64,000 nucleotides of DNA. It comes from Deltaproteobacteria bacterium. GTDB lineage: Bacteria > Desulfobacterota > Desulfomonilia > UBA1062. The notes beneath the pieces were generated by a model, which worked only from the letters and a program-made list of their open reading frames with translations, was not told where the DNA came from and did no database searches. The position numbers were made by a program, and so were the translations under genes. Positions 51,006 through 58,136 of the stretch are shown piece after piece; the stretch's first letter is position 1; each line of letters starts with the position of its first letter. The stretch spans positions 1 to 64,000 of the forward strand of contig JAHDOV010000004.1 of the NCBI GenBank assembly GCA_018434685.1, written 5' to 3'.

Positions 51006-51893
51006 ATGGACGACACAGAAAGCACGAACGCTGATCCCCAGGCCACACTCCTGGAATGGCTCAGGACCGCAAACCTGTTCTGGGCCGGGTCCTCCCGGTC
51101 AGCAGGGGGTTCGTCCTCCTCCGGGCCTGCCGCTCAAATGGGGAGCGAGCGGGTCTCGCCGGAGGTACTGTCCTCGATCATGCGGACCTGGGGAACCATC
51201 TCTTCAGCCATGAGCGAGCCTTCCGCTCTCGATGCCCTGTACCGTGGCCTGGCAATAGTCCCGGACATGATCTCGAACGTACTGCTCTCGGGTGTCCAGG
51301 GATTCCTCAGCATCCAGGGCCAGCTCATGGAGAAGATGGCGAACCTCGGGTCCAGGCCCGAGGCCTACTCCTTCAAGCACCTCGACCAGGAAGCCCTGCA
51401 TGCCTGGTCCGATCTCTATGAAAAGGAACTGCGCCGGTATTTCAACATCCCCCAGCTCGGGCTCAACCGGTTCTATCAGGAGCGCCTCAACCAGGCCTTC
51501 GACAAATTCAATATCTTCACCGTGGCGCTCATCGAATTCATGAACCTGCTCGGCCTGCCGGTGGAGAACAGCTTCAAGGTGCTGCAGGACCAGGTGGATA
51601 AGCTCACCCGGGAGGGAGCCGTCCCCGAGGACCCCCAGGAATTCTACCGGATGTGGATCAAGATCCTCGAGGGTCACTTCATGACCCTCTTCAAGTCCCC
51701 CGAGTACACCTCGGCACTGACCACGACCATACAGGCCCTGGGTGAATTCATCTCGGCCAGGAACCAGATGCTGCAGGATGCCCTGCAATCCCTTCCCATA
51801 CCCACCAGCAGGGACATGGACGACCTCTATGAGGAGCTCTACGTATTGAAAAAAAGGGTAAAGGAACTCGAAAAATCACTGGCTGCAAAGTAA
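51006..51893 (+). CDS. phaE: PHA synthase class III subunit PhaE
   Basis: PhaE partners PhaC in class III polyhydroxyalkanoate synthase. This 295-residue helical protein lies directly ahead of phaC (27-base gap). LGLNRFYQERLNQAFDKFNIF and a glutamate/lysine-rich C-terminal coiled coil (YEELYVLKKRVKELEKSLAAK, key part LYVLKKRVKELEKSL) fit PhaE; the amphipathic middle matches the family pattern. The family has weak sequence conservation, so context contributes. ATG 51006 follows GGAGGAATC; the frame upstream of it is open but without a ribosome site. Confidence 0.82.
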   Translation: MDDTESTNADPQATLLEWLRTANLFWAGSSRSAGGSSSSGPAAQMGSERVSPEVLSSIMRTWGTISSAMSEPSALDALYRGLAIVPDMISNVLLSGVQGFLSIQGQLMEKMANLGSRPEAYSFKHLDQEALHAWSDLYEKELRRYFNIPQLGLNRFYQERLNQAFDKFNIFTVALIEFMNLLGLPVENSFKVLQDQVDKLTREGAVPEDPQEFYRMWIKILEGHFMTLFKSPEYTSALTTTIQALGEFISARNQMLQDALQSLPIPTSRDMDDLYEELYVLKKRVKELEKSLAAK

Positions 51894-51920
51894 CGGTGAG
51901 GATCTGCCGGAGGATGAGAA

Positions 51921-53111
51921 ATGGAGAAGCCCAAGATTCCCGTGGACATGATCCTGAAACACCTGGCAGAGGGGGCCGGTCAGGCCCAGGAACGCGCCCA
52001 GAAGGCATCGGATGTCCTCCTGGGGCCGCTCGAAACGGCTATCGCCACAACCCCGTATGAAGTCGTATACCGCGAAGACCGGGTCAAGCTGAAACACTAC
52101 ACGGCACAGACGCCACCGGACGATCCGATCACGACACCGCTGCTGGTCGTCTATGCCCTCATCAACCGTGAGACCATGCTCGACCTCCAGCCGGAGCGGA
52201 GCGTGGTGAAGAATCTCCTCGAAGCCGGGGTCAATCTCTACATGATCGACTGGGGATACCCGTCCACCAAGGACAAGTTCCTCACCATCGACGACCATGT
52301 AAACGGCTACATGGACAACATCGTCGATTTCATCAGGGACCGGGAGGCGACACCGAGAGTGAACCTCATGGGGATCTGCATGGGCGGGACCTTCTGCGTA
52401 ATTTATTCGGCACTCCATCCGGAGAAGGTGAAGAACCTCGTCACGACGGTCTGCCCCACGAACTTCGACACCGACCAGGGCCTGCTCCACATCTGGATGA
52501 AGGGCCTGGACGCGGATGCCTTGATCCGCACGTTCGGGAACATGCCCGGAGATCTCATGAACTTCGGCTTCCTTCTCCTCAACCCGGCACGGCTCATGAT
52601 CGACAAGTATGTGGGTTTCCTCGAACACATGGACAACAGGGCCTTCGTGGAGAACTTCATCCGCATGGAGAAATGGATCTTCGACAGCCCCGATGTGCCG
52701 GGCGAAACCTTCAGGCAGTTTGTGAAAGACTGCTACCAGCAAAACCTCCTCATCCAGGGCAGGATGATCGTCGGGGGCAAGCTGGTCGATCTTGGAAACA
52801 TCACCATGCCCCTGCTCAACATCTACGGGCAGTACGACCACCTGGTCCCCCCCGCAGCTGCGGACAAACTCACCGGTGCGGTCGGCAGCGCCGACACCGA
52901 GGATGTCTGCCTCGACACCGGCCATATCGGGATCTACGTCAGCTCCAAGACCCAGAAGGAGTTCACCCCGAAGATCATCCATTTTCTCAAGAGCCGTGAC
53001 AGCCGGCCCGATGACCGGAAAAAAGAGCATGCCAGGGGGAAAGCCCCTTCGAGAAAAACCAGACCTCCTGCAGGCGCTTCAAAAAAAGCACTGCATGAGG
53101 TAAGGAGATAA
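51921..53111 (+). CDS. phaC: PHA synthase class III subunit PhaC
   Basis: PhaC polymerises 3-hydroxyacyl-CoA into storage polyester on PHA granules. This 396-residue alpha/beta-hydrolase has the lipase-like box NLMGICMGGTFCVIYS (G-x-C-x-G with catalytic cysteine), the aspartate in YGQYDHLVPP and histidine in DTGHIGIYVS. NLYMIDWGYPSTKDK is typical of class III. The C-terminus has a ~30-residue lysine/arginine-rich tail. It is 27 bases after phaE. Confidence 0.93.
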   Translation: MEKPKIPVDMILKHLAEGAGQAQERAQKASDVLLGPLETAIATTPYEVVYREDRVKLKHYTAQTPPDDPITTPLLVVYALINRETMLDLQPERSVVKNLLEAGVNLYMIDWGYPSTKDKFLTIDDHVNGYMDNIVDFIRDREATPRVNLMGICMGGTFCVIYSALHPEKVKNLVTTVCPTNFDTDQGLLHIWMKGLDADALIRTFGNMPGDLMNFGFLLLNPARLMIDKYVGFLEHMDNRAFVENFIRMEKWIFDSPDVPGETFRQFVKDCYQQNLLIQGRMIVGGKLVDLGNITMPLLNIYGQYDHLVPPAAADKLTGAVGSADTEDVCLDTGHIGIYVSSKTQKEFTPKIIHFLKSRDSRPDDRKKEHARGKAPSRKTRPPAGASKKALHEVRR

Positions 53112-53114
53112 ACA

Positions 53115-54167
53115 ATGCCGAAAAAAACCGACTATTTTGCCACGATCTGCCGGGTGAGCAGGGTCTTCGGAACCACGTACCGGAAGGAAGAGCTCCTCGA
53201 CCTGATAGTGCAGAGCGCCATCGACACCATGAAGGGAAAGGCTGCATGCCTGTTCCTGGAGGATGAAGACAAGAAGAAATCCGACTTCGTGCCCATAGCA
53301 CAGAAGGGCCTGTCAAAAGACTATCTGCATATCGAACCGAAAGAGGCCAGGAGGGCTGCAGACGAGATCCTGAAAAAGGGCTACATAGCCATCCACGACG
53401 CCACCAGGGACCCGCGGGTTCAGAACCACGACAGCAAGCGCTCCGAGGGGGTTGCCTCCATCCTGGTCGTACCGATCCTGGTGGAGGGACGGCTCATCGG
53501 CATACTGGCACTGTATACCGCCAAACCCCGCATCTTTTCCGATGACGAAATCGAATTCCTCACGGCCCTGGCCGAACAGGGCGGTATGGCCATCGAGCAT
53601 GCACGTCTGGTGGAACAGATCAGGAGAAATACCAAACTCTTTCATGACCTCTCGGTGAGCATCAATGCAAGCCTCGATGTAAAAAAGATCATGGATACCC
53701 TGTCGGTGGACATTGCAAAGGCATTCGGGGTCAAGGCGGTTTCCGTCCGCCTCCTCGACCCGAAGGAGAAAACGCTCCAGCTGGTAGCGAGCTATGGCCT
53801 CAGCAAAAAATACCTCGAGAAGGGACCGCTGTCCGTGGAAAAAAGCATAGCCGAGGCGCTCAAGGGAACACCGGTGGCGATTAAAGATGCCGCCTGCGAC
53901 ACCACCGTGCAGTATCGGGAGGAGAAGAAGGAGGAGGGCATAGTCTCCATCCTGTGCGTTCCCGTCAAGGCCAAAGACGAGGTGATCGGCGTACTGCGGC
54001 TCTACAGCGGCGTCCCCCGGGAGTTCACCGACGACGAGATCATGCTTGCCACCGCCATCGCTCACCAGGGAGGGCTCGCCATCCAGAACGCCTCCCTGTA
54101 TCTCATGCTGCAGGAGGACATGAAGGACCTCAAAGAGGATATCTGGAGCCACCGGTCATGGTTCTAG
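53115..54167 (+). CDS. Tandem GAF-domain protein
   Basis: This 350-residue protein has two GAF domains: the first around residues 20-160 (KEELLDLIVQSAIDTMKGKAACLFL, key part MKGKAACLFLED, and SILVVPILVEGRLIGILALYT, key part VVPILVEGRLIGILALYT) and the second at 175-345 (LDVKKIMDTLSVDIAKAFGVKAVSVRLLD, key part GVKAVSVRLL; ILCVPVKAKDEVIGVLRLYSG, key part VPVKAKDEVIGVLRLYS). GAF domains bind small ligands, cyclic nucleotides or haem. There is no output domain, so it may act as a cytoplasmic sensor or adaptor. It is 3 bases after phaC and so is tied to PHA metabolism, an unusual companion. Confidence 0.85.
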   Translation: MPKKTDYFATICRVSRVFGTTYRKEELLDLIVQSAIDTMKGKAACLFLEDEDKKKSDFVPIAQKGLSKDYLHIEPKEARRAADEILKKGYIAIHDATRDPRVQNHDSKRSEGVASILVVPILVEGRLIGILALYTAKPRIFSDDEIEFLTALAEQGGMAIEHARLVEQIRRNTKLFHDLSVSINASLDVKKIMDTLSVDIAKAFGVKAVSVRLLDPKEKTLQLVASYGLSKKYLEKGPLSVEKSIAEALKGTPVAIKDAACDTTVQYREEKKEEGIVSILCVPVKAKDEVIGVLRLYSGVPREFTDDEIMLATAIAHQGGLAIQNASLYLMLQEDMKDLKEDIWSHRSWF

Positions 54168-54239
54168 GCCCGGGATCCGGCGTTGCCGGCATGGCGACGT
54201 CTCCATGATCGGCTCAGGTCAATGACAGGAGGTGCAATG

Positions 54240-54668
54240 ATGCTTGGCAGGACGATAGACCAACTCACACCCGGTGATTATGCAGAGGTTGCAAAGACCG
54301 TCAGCGAGGCCGATGTATACCTCTTTGCCGGCCTCACCGGCGACTTCAACCCGGCGCACATCAACGAGGAGTATGCACAGCAAACGTTCTTCAAGACAAG
54401 GATCGCCCACGGGGTGCTCCTGGCCGGGTTCATCTCCGCGGCCATCGGGATGAAACTGCCCGGGCCCGGAACCATCTACATCCGGCAGGAACTGAACTTC
54501 CTGGCCCCGGTCCACATCGGCGATACCATCACCGCACGTGTGGAGGTATCACAGATCGACACGGAGAAAAACCGGGTAGTTTTGAAGACCACGTGTACCA
54601 GCCAGGAGGGGGTGCTTGTGCTCGACGGAGAGGCGCTCGTGAGTCCGCCGAAGAAACCCAAGGAGTAA
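54240..54668 (+). CDS. MaoC-type (R)-enoyl-CoA hydratase, PhaJ-like
   Basis: This 142-residue hotdog protein matches MaoC/PhaJ: VAKTVSEADVYLFAGLTGDFNPAHINEEYAQ (key part GLTGDFNPAHINEEYA) holds the catalytic Asp-x4-His of (R)-specific hydratases, and RIAHGVLLAGFISAAIG (key part RIAHGVLLAGF) the second conserved block. It would convert trans-2-enoyl-CoA to (R)-3-hydroxyacyl-CoA, the PHA monomer, which fits its place in the phaEC cluster. AGGAGGT lies six bases before the ATG at 54240; the ATG three bases earlier is also possible. Confidence 0.87.
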   Translation: MLGRTIDQLTPGDYAEVAKTVSEADVYLFAGLTGDFNPAHINEEYAQQTFFKTRIAHGVLLAGFISAAIGMKLPGPGTIYIRQELNFLAPVHIGDTITARVEVSQIDTEKNRVVLKTTCTSQEGVLVLDGEALVSPPKKPKE

Positions 54669-54729
54669 AGATGGGCACCCCACGAAACCGCTCCGCCGCG
54701 GCGGATCCGTTCGCTCACTCGGAAAAACC

Positions 54730-55734
54730 ATGACTACATTTGAAAAAATCAATCTGTCATTCCTGAGGGCTATCATCCGCCTTATCTGCATCATACCCTA
54801 CAGGGCCGCCGTGGCCATCGGGAGATCATTTGGCTGGCTTGCGTCGCTGCTCCTGCCCTTTCATATGAAGGCAGGCATCCTGCAGGCACGTGCAACCCTG
54901 GGCATCGATAATGCTCAAGGGTTCATGAGAACGGTATTCATGAATCAGGGCGAGCTCTATGTCGACGCAATCAGGACCGCCTACATGACCGACGATGAGC
55001 TCAAGGCCTATGTAGACTTTCAGGGAAGAGAGCATTTCGAGCAGGCGCGCACCTCGGGCCGCAACATCATGATCATCTCGCCCCACATGAACTGGGAGGT
55101 CCTCGGGAACACGCCCAGAATCCTCGATGAAGAGATCTGCGTCATGGCCGACTACATCAAGAGCCCGGTGGTGCAGACCATTGCAGACGAAATCCGGTCC
55201 AGATACCGAATTGTCCTGCTGCCTCCCAAGGGCGGCATGGTAAAGAACTACATCGATCAGCTCAGAGCAGGGCACATCGTGGGCATGATTATCGACCAGA
55301 GAGGCAAGCGCGAAGACCGGCTGTTCTGTGACGTGCTCGGGCTGCCGGCTCCTACGAATCCTGCCCCTGCCTTCATCGCCCTGCACGGCGACGCCATCAT
55401 CCTGCCCCTGTACGGCTTCAAGCAGGGAGACCGCTTCGTCTTCCGCTTCTCAAAACCCATCGACTCGAGAGACTTCGGCAACGACTACCGGGATATAGAC
55501 AGCATCGCCGAGAGCTGGAAATCGAGCGCCGTCAGGGATCTCAGCGCTGCCATGCATGCGTGGATATCCTCCACCGTCCGGGAACAACCCGGCCAGTGGT
55601 TCTGGCTCCACTGCAGGTGGGCCAGAAGGTCCGACATGAAAAAGATCATCAGGCAGGGCAGTGATTTCAGAGAATTCGTCCTTTCCCAGGCAAAGGAGTT
55701 TCATCCCATGGAAAAGCTGAGGGTCAGGTCTTGA
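54730..55734 (+). CDS. LpxL/HtrB-like lysophospholipid acyltransferase
   Basis: This 334-residue protein has an N-terminal membrane segment (AIIRLICIIPYRAAVAIG) and the acyltransferase signature IMIISPHMNWEVLG (H-x4-E in place of H-x4-D), then the FxxR-like and GMIIDQRGKREDRLFCDVLG region (key part IIDQRGKREDRLF) and EQPGQWFWLHCRW (key part QWFWLHCRW). Such enzymes transfer acyl chains to lipid A or related phospholipids at the inner membrane. The last codons overlap a fragment of the local palindromic repeat (GGGTCAGGTCTTG), which may have replaced the original C-terminus. Confidence 0.85.
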   Translation: MTTFEKINLSFLRAIIRLICIIPYRAAVAIGRSFGWLASLLLPFHMKAGILQARATLGIDNAQGFMRTVFMNQGELYVDAIRTAYMTDDELKAYVDFQGREHFEQARTSGRNIMIISPHMNWEVLGNTPRILDEEICVMADYIKSPVVQTIADEIRSRYRIVLLPPKGGMVKNYIDQLRAGHIVGMIIDQRGKREDRLFCDVLGLPAPTNPAPAFIALHGDAIILPLYGFKQGDRFVFRFSKPIDSRDFGNDYRDIDSIAESWKSSAVRDLSAAMHAWISSTVREQPGQWFWLHCRWARRSDMKKIIRQGSDFREFVLSQAKEFHPMEKLRVRS

Positions 55735-56041
55735 TTCGAGAAATTCATCGCTATCTGCCAGTACCTTTTTTGACGGCCTTGCCATGTTCAAACCTTACAA
55801 TATCAAAATTCATGTTTCCAGACCCCTGTTCTTCCCTCACAGCCGTATGGCCTGCCAGGGAACATCAAGTTCTGGATGAAATTTATCGGCAGCAGTCCGG
55901 AAGAGCAGAAGCAGATGATGATCAGCCCTGATTATATGAGCCTGTATCAGGCGGCGTTCATTGGTTTCGAATATCACTGTTTCAAGTGTTACCTGCCGTG
56001 TCCTGTCGGCAGGGAACAGACCAAATGAAGGGAGGAGAACA
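55735..56041. other. Short intergenic stretch with gene remnant
   Basis: About 307 bases between the acyltransferase and the DUF3795 gene. A plus-strand frame from about 55768 to 56028 reads sensible protein only in its second half (see separate entry). Nothing else is recognised. Confidence 0.45.
55876..56028 (+). pseudogene. Possible 50-codon ORF or C-terminal gene fragment
   Basis: The frame from ATG 55876 reads MKFIGSSPEEQKQMMISPD and then YMSLYQAAFIGFEYHCFKCYL, with a close cysteine set (HCFKCYLPC), ending 13 bases before the DUF3795 start. The ribosome site is weak and the same frame continues sensibly a little upstream, so it may be the 3' end of a longer gene whose front was lost next to the repeat fragment at 55721-55733. 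I do not recognise the family. Confidence 0.35.
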
Positions 56042-56497
56042 ATGAAAGACAAACACCAGCTTGCAGCACCCTGCGGACTTTACTGTGGATCATGCGGGAT
56101 CTATGTAGCCCACCGAGACAATGATCAGAGGCTGAAGGAAAAACTGGCGGCCGTTTACGGCTTGAATTCAGAAGATATCAAATGTGAGGGGTGCCTGGCC
56201 GAGTCTGATAATGTGTTCTTCTATTGCCGGGTCTGTGCCATAAAAAATTGCACGAGAGAAAAGGGGTTCGAGGGCTGTTATCAGTGCACAGAGTTTCCAT
56301 GTAAGATCATTGACGACTTTCCTGTACCAGTTGGAAAGAAAGTGATGCTGCGGTCTGTTCCTGCCTGGCGTGAACTCGGTACCGAGAAATGGATGGAAGA
56401 GGAAGAAAGAAGATACTCATGCCCACACTGCGGCGTTAATCTCTTCCGTGGCGCGAAACGATGCAGGAACTGCAAGGAATCAGTGGCTATGGATTGA
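56042..56497 (+). CDS. DUF3795 domain-containing protein
   Basis: This 151-residue protein is a DUF3795 member: CGLYCGSCGIYVAHRDN at the start, then a cysteine series CEGCLAESDNVFFYCRVCAIKNC (key part CEGCLAE...CRVCAIKNC), and CYQCTEFPCKIID. These cysteines probably bind zinc or an iron-sulfur centre. A further zinc-ribbon-like CPHCGVNLFRGAKRCRNC closes the chain. The family function is unknown. AAGGGAGGAG precedes the ATG at 56042. It marks the left part of the accessory island. Confidence 0.82.
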   Translation: MKDKHQLAAPCGLYCGSCGIYVAHRDNDQRLKEKLAAVYGLNSEDIKCEGCLAESDNVFFYCRVCAIKNCTREKGFEGCYQCTEFPCKIIDDFPVPVGKKVMLRSVPAWRELGTEKWMEEEERRYSCPHCGVNLFRGAKRCRNCKESVAMD

Positions 56498-56526
56498 GAA
56501 GTTATCCGGCCAGTAGCTTCCTGGTG

Positions 56527-56601
56527 AAGTTCCAGGGGGCAGGTCTTGTATTGTCACATTAATAAGCCGGGATGATGAAAATGTTATAATGCAAGACCTG
56601 A
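56527..56601 (+). repeat. Palindromic repeat, copy A
   Basis: Copy of a ~75-base element found again in the same orientation at 57762-57836. The inner 58 bases (56544-56601) are identical in the two. The ends form an imperfect palindrome (AGGTCTTG...CAAGACCT; 17 of 20 positions match in the two arms), so it folds as a hairpin. It resembles a REP/MITE-type element. No protein is encoded. Confidence 0.8.
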
Positions 56602-56685
56602 TCTATACTATTGAGTTTGCCACATATGAAATCTAAGAGCAGGAGCTGAGATTGACCCTGCCCTTAGCATCTTTAAGCTGTAATG

Positions 56686-57306
56686 TTATTTTTTAAGCTT
56701 CTTTCTGAACCTTACCAGTCCGAGAAGACCTGATCCAAGTAGCAGGATTGTTGCCGGTTCGGGTACTGGTGGTGGAAGAGTTTTATCAAAAAAAACACTA
56801 TTTATCTGTATATTCGCATCCAGTCTCGATGGATCATCTCCCGGTTCAGCTTTATCGTTAATCCATGAGTATCGAACAGTGTAATCGCCAGCAAAAAAAT
56901 ACCCAGTAAAATAATCAAAATATTCTTCAGCTTGGCTTGCTGGTATGTGCAGTAAATATTCATATACAGCCTCGGTCTTATCACTTGTACAGATACTCGC
57001 AACCAGAAATTCAGGATACCAAGTATTTGTAGTTCCAAGGTTTCCAAAATTGATCGCATTTAATCCAATATTCCAATACCCTGTACTCAAATGGGTTGTA
57101 TATTCAACCCATGGATTATTACTAGACCAACCAGTATAGATTGATGTCCCGTTCACGCTTGTAATCCAACATGGTGGCGTAACATCTATAGAGGATATAG
57201 ATGAATACTCCGTACCCAATAAATTTATATCTGCACCAGTATATGGCAACGCATGAACCACTAATGGTAAAATGAAGATCAACAAAAATAAACCGAACTT
57301 TCTCAT
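56686..57306 (-). CDS. PEP-CTERM sorting-domain exported protein
   Basis: This 206-residue protein has a signal peptide (FGLFLLIFILPLVVHA) and a C-terminal PEP-CTERM signal: PVPEPATILLLGSGLLGLVRFRKKLKK (key part PEPATILLLGSGLLGL), with the P-E-P motif, a membrane helix and basic tail. Such proteins are processed by exosortase and displayed with exopolysaccharide. The middle is asparagine/threonine-rich beta text with no catalytic motif. GGGGG precedes ATG 57306. The gene is AT-rich and lies between two direct copies of the palindromic repeat, so it may have moved as a unit. No exosortase gene is in the window. Confidence 0.85.
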   Translation of the reverse strand: MRKFGLFLLIFILPLVVHALPYTGADINLLGTEYSSISSIDVTPPCWITSVNGTSIYTGWSSNNPWVEYTTHLSTGYWNIGLNAINFGNLGTTNTWYPEFLVASICTSDKTEAVYEYLLHIPASQAEEYFDYFTGYFFAGDYTVRYSWINDKAEPGDDPSRLDANIQINSVFFDKTLPPPVPEPATILLLGSGLLGLVRFRKKLKK

Positions 57307-57761
57307 AAGATTCCCCCTCAATATAGTCTTTGATATTGCAATCTTATATTGGAATAGATTTCAAGCAGAGCCATGGGTTTGAAGAAGTGGATACGATAGC
57401 TAGTGGCAGATTCATGAATCTCTCCTCATAAAACTAAATTCAGATTGCATGTAATTGATAAATTGAAGCAAATATTATACCGGCGCATAACAAATTGATA
57501 TATTTGGGTTATATTTGAGGATCACTGTAAAATGTATAGTTATCCGACAGTTCATTGTTGAAAATATTATATCTCATTGATATTTAGAATAATATTATAT
57601 TATATTATAGTTAAATATTTCGACAGATTAAATAATTCTCGATATCAACAAATTGAAGATAACGTGCGGGACTGTTGAAAAACCGTTTTTTACATTGATA
57701 TGATTCCCGATAATTCGGAGGATTTTAAAAGTTATTCGATAATTTTAAATTCGTTTTAACG

Positions 57762-57836
57762 CAGTTCCTGGGGTCAAATCTTGTATTGTCACATTAATAA
57801 GCCGGGATGATGAAAATGTTATAATGCAAGACCTGA
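57762..57836 (+). repeat. Palindromic repeat, copy B
   Basis: Second copy, direct orientation, of the element at 56527-56601. It continues on the right as ACCTGACCCC, and the reverse complement of that end (GGGTCAGGTCTTG) is found at the end of the acyltransferase gene (55721-55733). Confidence 0.8.
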
Positions 57837-57948
57837 CCCCACTATCCCCCTGGAACAACGGGTGTAACCTGCAAAAAATGTATGTTTTTTGCGATGGATA
57901 TCTATAATCTTATTGACAGGGCCTTTTAATGGGTGACCCCACTATCCC

Positions 57949-57957
57949 TGTTATAAT
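57949..57957 (+). promoter_or_regulatory. Possible extended -10 promoter
   Basis: TGTTATAAT fits the extended -10 pattern (TGnTATAAT). A second consensus -10 (TATAAT at 58037) with TTCTCA 17 bases upstream lies further on, within the small ORF. Either could drive the STAND gene; the first would leave a very short leader. Confidence 0.4.
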
Positions 57958-57977
57958 TATCGAAGGAGATATTCACA

Positions 57978-58136
57978 ATGGACTATGGGTATTCCATGGT
58001 ACGAAAGATGTACTTCTCATCCTATTTTCAATATGCTATAATATATATTATTAAACATATCGTATGTATTTGCTGGAGGGAGGTTAAAGTTTTAATCTCT
58101 GCAAATAATAATTATAAAAGGATTGCGGTACTTTAA
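57978..58136 (+). CDS. 52-codon small ORF coupled to the STAND gene
   Basis: This frame starts at an ATG nine bases after AAGGAG, the best ribosome site in the area, and runs 52 codons to a TAA that directly abuts the ATG of the large gene (TAAATG), in the same frame. The product would be a small protein with a hydrophobic, tyrosine/isoleucine-rich segment (YFQYAIIYIIKHIVCICW) that could be a membrane helix. The large gene has only a weak ribosome site, so its translation may depend on this ORF. It could be a leader peptide, a partner protein, or a read-through extension. Confidence 0.5.
   Translation: MDYGYSMVRKMYFSSYFQYAIIYIIKHIVCICWREVKVLISANNNYKRIAVL

Larger units (their letters stand above)
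57307..57977. other. AT-rich intergenic stretch with repeat and IS-end-like motif
   Basis: About 670 bases, strongly AT-rich. It contains the second palindromic repeat, a GGGACTGTTGAAAAA text at 57668-57682 resembling the terminal end of some insertion sequences, and two copies of TGACCCCACTATCC (57834 and 57934). No gene is seen in it apart from the small ORF that follows. Confidence 0.5.
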
